64,000 nucleotides of DNA from Haematococcus lacustris (lineage: Eukaryota > Chlorophyta > Chlorophyceae > Chlamydomonadales > Haematococcaceae): assembly GCA_030144725.1 (NCBI GenBank), contig JASKMD010000004.1, positions 5,700,931 to 5,764,930 of the forward strand, read 5' to 3'. Below are positions 19,561 to 29,983 of this stretch, in pieces. Numbering within the stretch: the stretch's first letter is position 1; each line of letters begins with the position of its first letter. The position numbers and the translations under genes were made by a program. Below the pieces are notes generated by a model that was not told the origin of the DNA, ran no database searches, and was given only the letters and a program-made list of their open reading frames with translations.

Positions 19561-19790
19561 TGAATTCTTTTTTCATTATTATTATTAGCTGCTCCTAGTA
19601 ATCTAATGAGCACCAATAATGTACCATCTTATACAATTCCATTAGCATCTACTCTTGAATGGTTATTATTCAGCTCAATTCAATCCAGCACAGTTGTTCC
19701 CCTGCTATTACTACAGGGCAGGGGCTGTGTTATTTGTAATCCGAAATGTTTGCATGCACCAAGCATCCGGTACCACTACGTGATTCACTA
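19561..19790 (+). other. AT-rich segment, possible nuclear copy of mitochondrial DNA (cox1 3' end)
   Basis: This stretch is strikingly AT-rich against its surroundings (runs such as 'cattattattattag'). In the frame of the ATG at 19,606 it encodes a hydrophobic segment, then STLEWLL and a following short tail. TLEW near the end is typical of cytochrome oxidase subunit 1. A NUMT is a plausible reading, but the match is short. Confidence 0.35.
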
Positions 19791-19876
19791 CCCCAACCCG
19801 CTTGCGAAGGCCGGGCCATCTATGATGGCATGAAACACATGCACTGATGTAGGCACACATATGCGGTGCACACATG

Positions 19877-20520
19877 CTATTGTGCTACAGGCTGTTGGGC
19901 TTGGGCCTTGGGTGCTCGCTCTCGCAGCTTCTTGAAGCCCAGTGCTGGGTACTCCTTGCCCTGGGCAGGAAGTCTTCCTCGGTGTTGCCACCTGCACAGC
20001 TCCAGTGGGCGCCACTTGCTCTCCCCTGCCCGCTGGAGGTTGAGGGCTGCGTTGCAGTCCCTGTCCACCCATTTGCCAAGGTTCCCAGGGGTGGCCTGGG
20101 CCAGCCAAGGGCACCACATGAGCCCCCGCACTGGCGCCTCAAACCGCTTGCTCCAGGCTGACCGCAACAAGCGGTCCTGCACCTGTCCCGGCTTGGGCTT
20201 CCAGGCTTTAGGCCTTGTGGGCTTGCTGCTGTCCAGCTCCTCCTCACAGAGCTGGGAGTTGTTCAAGATTGAGCTGACCCTGTTGGTGCGGAACTCATCC
20301 ACTGTCACCACCCTGCCTGGCACCCTATCATTTGGCTTGCCACTGTTGGGCCTCTCCACTACCTTGCGGCAGGCCTGCAGCACAGCCTTGGCCCCCCACC
20401 CACCCCGCGTGCCAATGCCTGCGTTGCCAAAGAACACCACCAGCTGCTTGAGGGTCCCCCACTCCTGCTGGGACACGCTGGCTGCCTCCTCCTCCAGCTG
20501 CATGGGCCATTCCCGGCCAG
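19877..20520 (-). pseudogene. Fanzor (TnpB-like) RNA-guided nuclease, C-terminal fragment
   Basis: About 209 residues from the ATG at 20,503; the frame is open a few codons upstream. It shows the Fanzor/TnpB C-terminal signature in order: an FFGNAGIG segment, VVTVDEFRT, the region where the zinc ribbon should lie, RGLMWC, and DRDCNAALN with the RuvC-III Asp. A conserved-looking tail (KWRPLEL) ends at TAG. The N-terminal and RuvC-I parts are missing. The zinc ribbon has lost its first CxxC (VSSILN in its place), keeping only scattered Cys. So this is a truncated, probably inactive copy. It stops next to palindromic GGTATTAATACC repeats. No guide RNA can be identified. Confidence 0.72.
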
Positions 20521-20534
20521 ATATTGATAATACC

Positions 20535-20575
20535 CAGGTATTAATACCCAGAGGAATTTGAACGAGGTATTAATT
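20535..20575. repeat. GGTATTAATACC palindrome cluster, left
   Basis: Contains 'ccaggtattaatacc' and a second 'ggtattaatt'. The same 12-bp palindrome recurs at 24.1-24.16 kb. Confidence 0.6.
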
Positions 20576-22199
20576 CAGGCGACCCCAACTAGCAAAAAAT
20601 GACAGGAAATGATAGGAAACCGACCCCTGGTAATCAAAACGACGCCGCGTCTCAGCCACGTGGTTTCTATTTATGTTTCGCACATCCCTAGATAGAGGAC
20701 TCTGTCAGCTATGCGGTGCAGCTTGTAACATTAAATACTGTGCAGTGTGCTGAGTGCTATGGCGGCTCAAATCTTGACATTCAAATTCATGCCAGTTTTG
20801 CTCATGCGGGCCTTGCCGCGACCGACCGCCGCGACCGACGTGGCCCAGTAGCCTCTGCAAACAGTCAGGGACAGTCGCCGCAGTCAAAACAATGCACATG
20901 GCACGCCAAACCGATGTAACGACGCCCCTCCACCCATGCTCGGAAGTATACAAGGCTGCTGCATTGCTTGACCGCTTCGTGAGTAGTACCTACTACCTGG
21001 CCACTCGGTAAGGCCACTCAAGGTGTGTAGGCCATTGCTACGTTACCTTGCTCGATATGTTGGGTCCGATCCCTCCCGCCCGCCCTCCGCTTGCGTGTCG
21101 AGCTTGTGTCCAGCTCCGCCCTGACCCCCTGCTGCTCAGCTGGAGGGGTGGGCAGCCCAGGGGCAGCACCAGCACCAGCTGCCTGCTGCTGCCAGGGGGG
21201 TGCAGCACGAGGGGGGGGCAGGTCAGGGGCGGCACCAGCACCAGCTGCCTGCTGCTGCCAGGGGGGTGCAGCAGGAGGGGGGGGCAGGTCAGGGGCGGCA
21301 CCAGCATCACCGAGCTGAGAGCTGTTGGTCCACGTCTGTGACAGGCTGGTCTGCACAGCTTGGGTATGCCGGTACAACTCAAAAGCATGCAAGCCATCAT
21401 GCTGACTTGCCCACAGGAGCTCCGGCTGAAGCAAAGAACTGCCCACTACCGCCACCACGCAAATCTTCAGCAGCAGGTCGGTGTCCTTGAAGTAGCCACT
21501 AAGCGTCACCGCCCAGGGTGGGGACCGCTCCCTGTGGCTCTCCACCACACATGCCACAGCCTCCCCGGCAAGCCGCCATACACGCATCACCGATGCAGCA
21601 GCTGTGGTGTAGCTAGCCCACCGCGTATCACAAGGAGTCTCAGGCTTGGCACCTGACCTAGCCAAGGATAGCTCACCCCAATGCTGAGCTAGGAGGCTGG
21701 CTATGTCCTCAATTGCTGCCTTGATGCCGGCACCTAGAGCTGTCAACCCTGCCAGGAGGGTGTTGTGAAGGCCATGGCTGTAGCAGGGCTGTGCGCGGAT
21801 GGCTGTGTTCTGCAACGGCATGAGCACATCACTGAGCTGTGCGATCACTCCGCTGTGACCCCCCATGTTGACAGATGCGCTGTCTGCTGTCATGCTAGCA
21901 ATGTGGACGCCCTGCAGACCATTGCGTTCAAGCTCGCGCATGATGACCTGGACGTGGGCCTCAGCTGTGGCACAAGGGAGGGGGACGATGGCCAACACGT
22001 CTGTGATCTGGGCGGTGAGGCGCTGATGCTGGCCAGCGGCTACTAAACCTGGTACTGAACCTGCACCTGTTACGGGGCTTGCAACCTTGAGCACAGCAGC
22101 TGTCACTCTGATGACGAGCACCTTGCCATGCTTCTTGCATGTGCAGCCATCAAACTGCACGTGGATCGCTTTGGCTTGTCGTAGCTCATCTGCATGCAC
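20575..22199 (-). mobile_element. hAT-type DNA transposon remnant, copy 1
   Basis: Its lower end begins TCAGGCGACCCCAACTAGC at 20,575. About 720 bp from there (through the transposase C-terminus) is shared, inverted, with 49.96-50.70 kb, where the end reads GTTGGGGACACCTGA. This defines a real element terminus. The other end is not found. Confidence 0.7.
21018..22199 (-). pseudogene. hAT-family transposase fragment
   Basis: About 393 residues with hAT catalytic-core features: [32 protein letters not shown] (the Cys..His of the core) and CDTRWASY. A linker with three near-identical APPWQQQAAGAGAAPDLP repeats leads to a basic tail (STRKRRAGGR). The N-terminal BED finger and the C-terminal dimerisation domain are absent. 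The upstream side runs into the (CAGCC)n array. The repeat tail is shared with the copy at 50.0-50.26 kb. Likely inactive. Confidence 0.75.
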
Positions 22200-22270
22200 G
22201 ATGCATGATCAACACTGCTGAACCCTGTCCTTCACCATGTGCTTACCACCACCACCTTCCAATCCTTCCC

Positions 22271-23425
22271 CAGCCCAGCCCAGCCCAGCCCAGCCCAGCC
22301 CAGCCCAGCCCAGCCCAGCCCAGCCCAGCCCAGCCCAGCCCAGCCCAGCCCAGCCCAGCCCAGCCCAGCCCAGCCCAGCCCAGCCCAGCCCAGCCCAGCC
22401 CAGCCCAGCCCAGCCCAGCCCAGCCCAGCCCAGCCCAGCCCAGCCCAGCCCAGCCCAGCCCAGCCCAGCCCAGCCCAGCCCAGCCCAGCCCAGCCCAGCC
22501 CAGCCCAGCCCAGCCCAGCCCAGCCCAGCCCAGCCCAGCCCAGCCCAGCCCAGCCCAGCCCAGCCCAGCCCAGCCCAGCCCAGCCCAGCCCAGCCCAGCC
22601 CAGCCCAGCCCAGCCCAGCCCAGCCCAGCCCAGCCCAGCCCAGCCCAGCCCAGCCCAGCCCAGCCCAGCCCAGCCCAGCCCAGCCCAGCCCAGCCCAGCC
22701 CAGCCCAGCCCAGCCCAGCCCAGCCCAGCCCAGCCCAGCCCAGCCCAGCCCAGCCCAGCCCAGCCCAGCCCAGCCCAGCCCAGCCCAGCCCAGCCCAGCC
22801 CAGCCCAGCCCAGCCCAGCCCAGCCCAGCCCAGCCCAGCCCAGCCCAGCCCAGCCCAGCCCAGCCCAGCCCAGCCCAGCCCAGCCCAGCCCAGCCCAGCC
22901 CAGCCCAGCCCAGCCCAGCCCAGCCCAGCCCAGCCCAGCCCAGCCCAGCCCAGCCCAGCCCAGCCCAGCCCAGCCCAGCCCAGCCCAGCCCAGCCCAGCC
23001 CAGCCCAGCCCAGCCCAGCCCAGCCCAGCCCAGCCCAGCCCAGCCCAGCCCAGCCCAGCCCAGCCCAGCCCAGCCCAGCCCAGCCCAGCCCAGCCCAGCC
23101 CAGCCCAGCCCAGCCCAGCCCAGCCCAGCCCAGCCCAGCCCAGCCCAGCCCAGCCCAGCCCAGCCCAGCCCAGCCCAGCCCAGCCCAGCCCAGCCCAGCC
23201 CAGCCCAGCCCAGCCCAGCCCAGCCCAGCCCAGCCCAGCCCAGCCCAGCCCAGCCCAGCCCAGCCCAGCCCAGCCCAGCCCAGCCCAGCCCAGCCCAGCC
23301 CAGCCCAGCCCAGCCCAGCCCAGCCCAGCCCAGCCCAGCCCAGCCCAGCCCAGCCCAGCCCAGCCCAGCCCAGCCCAGCCCAGCCCAGCCCAGCCCAGCC
23401 CAGCCCAGCCCAGCCCAGCCCAGCC
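22271..23425 (+). repeat. (CAGCC)231 perfect pentanucleotide array
   Basis: 1,155 bp of CAGCC with no interruption that I can see. Because the unit is not a multiple of three, long open frames exist in all phases on both strands (PSPAQ or GLGWA repeats). These are not genes. Confidence 0.99.
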
Positions 23426-23550
23426 CCTTGCCCCTCCCCACCCCCTGCCCCTTGCCTCCCCTCCCACCCCCTGCACCTGCAGTAGGAGGGTGGCACTAGC
23501 TAGCAAGCGGGCAGCGGCATGCTTATCTTGCTGCTATTGGGTGATGATGT

Positions 23551-23864
23551 ATGATGTGCAGCATCATGGTGGAGGCTCGCCAATCGTTCATTGAGGCTCG
23601 CCAATCGTTCTGGAAGCTCCAAGCAGCACCACAGTTCCCATCCTGGCCAAGGCTGCGCAACGCTTGTTGTCAGCGCATGCCTCTACCGCAACTGCAGAAC
23701 GCAACTGGTCAATGTGGGGCCACACCTATCACAATGCTCTACGCAACAACTTCAGCGTGGAGGCCGCAAAGCGTGAAGTGTACCTGAAGGCCAACGTGCC
23801 GACAACCGACAGTGATGATGACACGCCAGCCGTCCAAGACACCCTGATTGACATCATGAATTAA
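23551..23864 (+). pseudogene. hAT C-terminal dimerisation domain (orphan)
   Basis: The plus strand encodes PILAKAAQRLLSAHASTATAERNWS, then RNNFSVEAAKREVYLKAN, ending in TAA at 23,862-23,864. ERNWS and the R-N-x-(L/F)-S block are the signature of the hAT dimerisation domain. It faces the opposite way from the transposase fragment at 21.0-22.2 kb, with the pentamer array in between. It is therefore an inverted piece or belongs to a second hAT copy. Confidence 0.75.
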
Positions 23865-24360
23865 GCATCAACTATAGGGGCTGGCTGTGTGGCATGGTGT
23901 TTTCAGTTCAATTGTGTGTTGCATGTTGCACCAGCCGCCGTTGCGGGCTCTGCCACTGTTGTAAACCGATATCCCTAACAGGCTGGTCCAATCGACTAGC
24001 GATCCTATGCCTATTCCTTCTTCTATCACTCCGAAGGTGAAAATACCCGAGCCCGACAGGATTCGATCTAGGGACCTCTCGCATCAGTGCCACTTCCAGG
24101 TATTAATACCTCTAGTACCGGTATTAATACCTCTACTACCCAGAACATCAGGCAGATATTAATATCGGGCACGCCCTATGCATGGCACACAAGATACACA
24201 CAAAGCGCATGACATACTATATACTTCCCCGACTTACATTGGCAACTATCACTCTCACGACTTACATTGGCAACAGTTACATTGGCAACTTTACACAGCG
24301 CATCACTGTCCAAGCTTCATAGTCCTGGTCCCCACACCCAACATTTCAACTTAGGGCTGC
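23865..24360. other. Spacer with palindromes and a tRNA-like motif; no gene seen
   Basis: 24,095-24,165 carries two GGTATTAATACC palindromes and a related 'gatattaatatc'. On the minus strand near 24,050-24,110 there is an A-box-like (TGGCACTGATGCG) and B-box-like (AGATCGAATCC) pair, which could be an old SINE. The upstream region of the transporter gene follows. Confidence 0.4.
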
Positions 24361-26195
24361 ATGGAAGTGTTTGAACCCAGACTGGAACAAAGTGCTGACG
24401 AGCACGTCCCAACACACCCCACGGTTGCAGTTATGGCGCTGTCAGAGTTGGTGAAGGAAGGGGCCAGGTTTTACGAGGGCTTTGCGAAGTCATTTCTCAC
24501 GATCCTTATTAGCGAGATTGGCGACAAGACGTTCTTCATCGCGGCGGTGATGGCAATGCGGAATCCTCGAACCACTGTAAGCCGGCAGCGGTCAAGTTCA
24601 GATGCAAGTCCGGCTGCGGACAGCGAATGTGATGCACGCCACAGGTGTTTGTGGGCGCTCTGGGGGCTCTGGCGGTCATGACAGCGCTGTCCGCAGCGCT
24701 CGGGTGGGCTGCCCCAAATTTGGTGATTGCCTGCAGGGCTTGCGCTTCGCACGTCGTCCCCCTTTGCCCGTGAAAAGTTGTGGGCAAACTGTATCATGCT
24801 TACCTGGGTGTTGTGCTCACCTGCAGATCTCTAAGACGTACACGCACTACGCAGCAACCGCCTTGTTCTTTTTCTTTGGGCTGCGTAGCTTGTACGATGC
24901 TTTCATTAAGGCTAACGACGTGAGCCCACGTGCCTCAGCTGGCTGAGAGCTGCGCCGAGGGCTGAGCCCCGGTCTTCCTTTGCTGCAGGGGGAGGAGAGC
25001 GAGCTTGCAGCAGTGGAAGCAGAGCTTTCCGATCATGGCAAGAGCAGGCCAGCCAAGGACAGCAAAGACAGCAGTATGGTGACACGCATGCTGTCTTTGG
25101 TCTTCAGTCAAATCTTCCTGAAGAGCTTCACCCTCACCTTCTTGGCAGAATGGGGGGACAGGAGTCAGATTGCGACTATTGGGTGCGTGGAGCATGGGAG
25201 GTTTTGGGCACACATGCAGACCTCATGTGCGGACAGGTGACCTCCACCCTGCACACTTCAGCCCAGCATGTTGCTGAGCTGCCAACCCACCAGCTTACAG
25301 CAGCAGCCTGTCTACCAGGCAGCTTTGCCAGCGTGCAGCACTGGTGCTGTTGGGGGGATGCATGCAGCCTGGAGGCCCACACCCCCTCCTCGCCACCCCC
25401 ATCACCACCCTTGCATGGCATGTGCCAGTCTGTGGCATGGAAGCCACCAGGGTCATGGCAGTGCAGCCTGCTCGAGGGGCAGACATTGTAGGAGGGGCCT
25501 TGCCAGCCTGCCTGCTGCTGGCTGGCTGCAGGCTGGCTGCCAGTGAGGACCCTGTGGGGGTCACCCTGGGCGGCATACTGGGCCATGCCGTGTGCACAGG
25601 CGCTGCAGTGTTAGGGGGACGTCACCTCGCCACACACATCAACGAGAAGGGTGTTCAGGCAAGTCAACCTGGCAGGCCTGGGCAAGGGTTAGGGTTAGGG
25701 TGGGGTGCAGCGTAATGCAGGTGCAGCATGACAAGGCGCACGACTCAAGTGCAACCAAGTCTGTCCCTGACACTTGCAGCACTTGTGCTGTGCCTGTGCT
25801 TCAGCCCATCCTTGGTTGCTCAGCTGGCACAGCAGCTACAGGGAGGCCCCCCTGCAGTCCCATGCAGGGCCCCTTCTCTACCACATGCTTGCATGGCGGT
25901 GTGGAGTGAGGCACAGGCACTGTGTGACTGGCTTTGCTGTTGGTTAGGCTGGGGAGTGGCCAGGATTGGGCGCAAAGCTGCACTCACCGCTGATGCTTTG
26001 CTGCCTTTGTTTTGCCTGCTGTCGCCACCATTGCCTCCCAGCACTGATGCCTGCTGCGTGACCTGCTGCATGTGCCGAGGTGGTCAAACCACCTTGCACC
26101 ACCTGCTGTGGCTGCTGCTGTCATCGCAGATCTGTGGCGGTCTGCTGTTCCTAGCTTTTGGAGCGCACTCCCTGTACACTGGGCCAGAGGCCTAG
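24361..26195 (+). CDS. GDT1/TMEM165-family (UPF0016) cation:proton transporter
   Basis: Six exons join in frame: 24361-24576, 24645-24722, 24827-24919, 24989-25182, 25532-25658, 26130-26195 (257 residues, stop TAG). An alternative start is the in-frame ATG at 24,433. The two family signature motifs are present, EIGDKT in exon 1 and EWGDRS in exon 4, each in a hydrophobic repeat. Members are membrane proteins of about six helices that carry Ca2+ or Mn2+ (Golgi GDT1/TMEM165, chloroplast PAM71). No clear transit peptide is visible, so a Golgi-type location is more likely, as inference. A charged loop (GEESELAAVEAEL) separates the repeats. The last intron (25659-26129) begins with GC (CAG|GCAAGT). 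All exon phases agree. Confidence 0.88.
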
Positions 26196-27856
26196 TCAGG
26201 GGCCAGGTGCCAGCACTGGGCTGAGCAGCTGCAGCTGGAGCTTGGACCATACTAACCCTACACACACCGCAGCAGCAGCAGTGCAAGCATCCCTGACCAG
26301 CCCAGGGTGAGGCTCGTCCCAGGGTGGGCCACAGCAGCAGGCCTGGCCGCAGGTCAGTCAGGAGGTGTGAACGCAAGGCCACAATGAGCCATGGCACTGC
26401 TGCCACTGCCCAACTGGCACCAAGCACCACACAGGCTGTTTGAGCGGAGCAGGGTGAGGGTAAGTAAAAGAAGACCACTCAGGCAGAGCCAGCGTGTATT
26501 CAGCGAGGAGGTGCCGCCTGCAGGGGGCTCGACCTGCTCCCGCCCCTAATGGGGGAGAAGCAAGGTGCACACCGAACCAATCACGCAAGCAGGCAGCCAG
26601 CAGCTGCACACCCGGAGGGGCATGATAGCGACTGACGGCTCATGGGAAAGTGTCACACAGCAGGTCGCCAGCTGTGCCCCATCAGCCCCCACCTCCAACT
26701 GTGCGGCGTAGACGTCGCCTGGATGCTGCTGCTGGCACTTACAGCCACCTACAGCCACCTGTGGCCTTGCAGGCTTGGACACACTCACGGAGGGTGCGGC
26801 AGTGAGGCTAGGTCAGGGTCAGGGGAGGGAGGCTGCAGCTATATTGGTGTCGGTGTGTGGGTATACACTGCTGAGCCACCAGCCCGGTAGGGCTGCTGAG
26901 GTTTGCCTGTCATGAGTGGGTCAGCTGTACCTCAAGCAGCTGCTGGCCAGACTCCCTAATAAGGGGTGGAGGGGCGCGGCACTGCATTGAGCAAGAGTGA
27001 CCCAGGCAATGGTGGGTGTGGTGCAGCCCTGGCAGCCCTGGCAGCCTGGCAGTCGCCCGTAGACAGGCAAGCAGCCAGCTGTGCCCCTCCCACTCCCCTG
27101 CAAACCACCCACCCACCCAACACCGGCAGCCCTGCAGGTGGGTGGGTGGGCTGCCCCTCGCCCTTGCTCAGCAGGCCCTGGCTGCCTCCTGGGTGTGTGC
27201 CACAGCAGGCCCGCCAGGGCTCACCCAGCTCTGCCGTCACCAGCCACGAGCCCTGGCTAGCTCTTCAGGCGCTCAGGGTGTGCTGAAGCTGAGAGATGAG
27301 GCAGTAGCAACTGGCTGACATTGCACCACATGTCTAGAATTGAGTGCAAGGGTTGCCAGGTCGTCCTGAACACACCTTGGCTTCAGCCTGAGGCCCTCTG
27401 GGGGACCGGGCACCTAGGACGAGGGGTTGGGCGCTTTTGGACTTCGGTTTCGGTTTGAATTCGGCAACCGTGGCAGGACGCGACAACGGCCTGGTGTGCC
27501 GAGATGCTGGTTACAGGTCCCGGGGCAACGACATCACGTCGAGGACGGGGGAAGGGCAGGGAGGGCAGGGAGAGGAGAGATACAGCAGACAGGTACAGAC
27601 GTTGAAGATGTTCATGAGATGTTCATTTGGCGCAATACGTACTATTGAGGGAGTTGAGAGGGGCTGGCTGTTTCGAGAGGTGTGCAGTGTTGTGACACCT
27701 GGCTGGAACGTTCTTTAACGATACGCATGGGTGCGATGTCAAATGCCTCTGGGCGCGTTTCTGGACGGAGAAAAGAGATAAGAGATCGGAGACGCATGGG
27801 GAGAAGAGACGCATGAAGGGGGGGAGAGAGAGAGAAAAATAGATCGCCGCCACCCC
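26196..27856. other. Intergenic; no gene seen
   Basis: Downstream of the transporter. Contains scattered low-complexity sequence and, at 27.76-27.84 kb, a purine-rich 'gagaaaagagataagag' stretch. I find no coding signal or known repeat. Confidence 0.4.
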
Positions 27857-27892
27857 GGCCCTATTCGCGACTTTTTTGGTATTCTATTTTCT
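27857..27892 (+). repeat. Left member of a 35-bp inverted repeat pair
   Basis: 'ggccctattcgcgactttttt' plus a 'tattctatttt' tail matches the reverse complement of 42,099-42,133 with about one gap. See findings: the pair brackets 14.3 kb. Confidence 0.7.
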
Positions 27893-29704
27893 GTTCTATT
27901 TTTTGGTATTCTATTCCCCAACCGCTGCACTTTTTGGCCGCCCCGCCGACTGGCTGCACCGATTCTCCATACCATACACGATCCTCCTGTGTACCAGCTT
28001 CTGCCCGGGGAGTGTTTCAACGTTGCAAACACACGCTGTTAGAAGCCCAACTGCGGAGAAAGTTCAAATTTTACTCAGGCCCCTAGAAAACGACCCGAGT
28101 AAACTTGAACTTGCTCGGGGGATGGGTCGTTGAGATACTCTGGCTGCACGAGCGTTCGCGTCAGTAGGCTTTGATCCAGCGGCACAACAGCAGCAGGTCA
28201 CCCCCGCCATTGGCCCCGCAATTCACTTTTTGGCACCGTCTTTGATCCGCTACATGTAATTCTTCCACCGTTTGGCTCTACATCTCATAATGGTGTCGCT
28301 AGCAGGTTAGGCCCTCTTTTGTCGATTGTACTGCATTGTGTCGACGACATGATTAGCTTCGCAATGTCATCCTCCATCTGTTTATATGCGTGTCGCTACA
28401 GGAGAGATGAATTGGTGCCCGGAGGCATTTCCGTGCCGAGCAGCCTTTGCTGCCGTCGGACTGGCAACTCGCGGTTACATCCCAGGTAAGCACGGGGTGC
28501 TGTTTCTTAGTGCGTTTTGCATACAATGTCAACACATGCAACCAAATCTGCTGACCTCCACAGGTGCTTGGCAGTTGTGAGGATCAGCATCAAACCCACA
28601 GCAGCCCAAGGGTCTTCCAAGCAGGAGTGCAGCAAGGGAATCAGCTGTTAAAAACAGTGAGCAAGAGGTGAGTAAGGTTGTAATTTACCTCACCTTGTCT
28701 AGGTCAGTTTGATGTTCACGCGCACACTTGCGCAACGCATGACAGGCATGAACAGCTGAGGGTAACACACAACTGTCAAGAGCCTGAGTTTCGAACTTTT
28801 TCTACTTTTTTCCAACCATGTTTTGTGGTGTGTGCCCCAAGCGCCCTTGTCTTTTTGATTGTGTGTGCAGGATGCCTGTAAATCACCCCCATCTCAAGAA
28901 CCCAGCTGCAAGGAATGAGCCCAATGCTAAGCGTTGTGCTTTGTGTGAACTCACATCGCCAGCCAAGAGTAGGAATGGGTTTGTGACGGTTGAGAGAGTG
29001 GGGGAGGATGCGTGCCACGGCCGCTACCTGATTGTCTTTGGCCTCCCTCCACATCCTCCTCCCCCCTCCCCACCCCGGCAGCCACACCTCCTCCCCCCTC
29101 CCTGCCACCCTCACTACATGGCAAGACCCTGGAGCAGCAGCCCCCTCCCCCCTCCCTGCCACCTGCGACAAGAGATTCAATCAGAGCACTGGTGCCCACA
29201 CACCGTGGGCATCCTTGTAGCATGTGTGTATTTCAAAACTGCCCGTGGTGCCTACAGGGAAGAGACGGTCTATGTCTTGACAGATGGCAATGATCAGAGC
29301 GCACCAGCCACACAGGCCGCATTGTATCAGGTGATTGCCCACTTAAAGCACAACGGTGGCATGGACTTGCAGGAGTTGTTCATGTGGTCTGATGGTTGTG
29401 CTGGGCAGTTCAAAGGTACCCCAGCATTGCAACAGCACCGTCGCATGGCACTGAACTTGTCTGTGCCACTGTGGTGGTCGTATGGTGCCACCTCCCACTT
29501 CAAGGGCAGGCATGACTCAGAGGGTGGAGTCTTGAAGCATAAGCTCAGGGATATGGTCCTGGCAGATCATGATGGCTTGGCCACGTGCAAGGCTCAACAG
29601 CTAACAGCTGCTTTCAATAGTAAGCACATAGAGCCTGCATCGCAAGTTGGTGCGTGCAAGGCCCACCGGGACAGGGCAAAAGTGATGAGGAGGGAGTGCT
29701 TGGT

Positions 29705-29929
29705 TGCAACGGTTTGCATGCATGCTTGTCCATGCAGCCCGGCAGCGGTGGTATTTTTACATGTCATGCACGGTTTAGATATCATCTGTTTTCTGCATGG
29801 AACCTTCTAGATATGTGAGACGGTGTGAGCTACCCTGTTATAAGCACAGAACAGTTGTTTATGGATTCCGTGTAAGACGCAAGTGCGTGTCACCGCTCTC
29901 CCGGATTCCTGTGGCTTCTCCCCGTTACA
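29705..29929 (+). repeat. 5' LTR of element B
   Basis: 225 bp, ends TGCAACGG...CCGTTACA (imperfect inverted ends). Identical to 35120-35344. Confidence 0.97.
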
Positions 29930-29932
29930 TTT

Positions 29933-29950
29933 TGGTGCCCTCAATCGGGC
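29933..29950 (+). other. Primer-binding site of element B
   Basis: TGGTGCCCTCAATCGGGC begins three bases after the 5' LTR. Its TGG pairs with a tRNA CCA end; the tRNA is not identified. Confidence 0.65.
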
Positions 29951-29983
29951 CAAACCGCCTTAACTACGGAGACTAGAGACTTG

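Noticed and set aside
22139..23594. Very long open frames of about 410-450 residues in all phases (PSPAQ or GLGWA repeats)
   Set aside because: They are a direct result of a 5-bp repeat with no stop codon in any phase; no non-repeat domain is attached.
25685..25702. Telomere
   Set aside because: Only two to three GGGTTA-like units inside an intron; likewise the few CCCTAA units at 51.82-51.85 kb.
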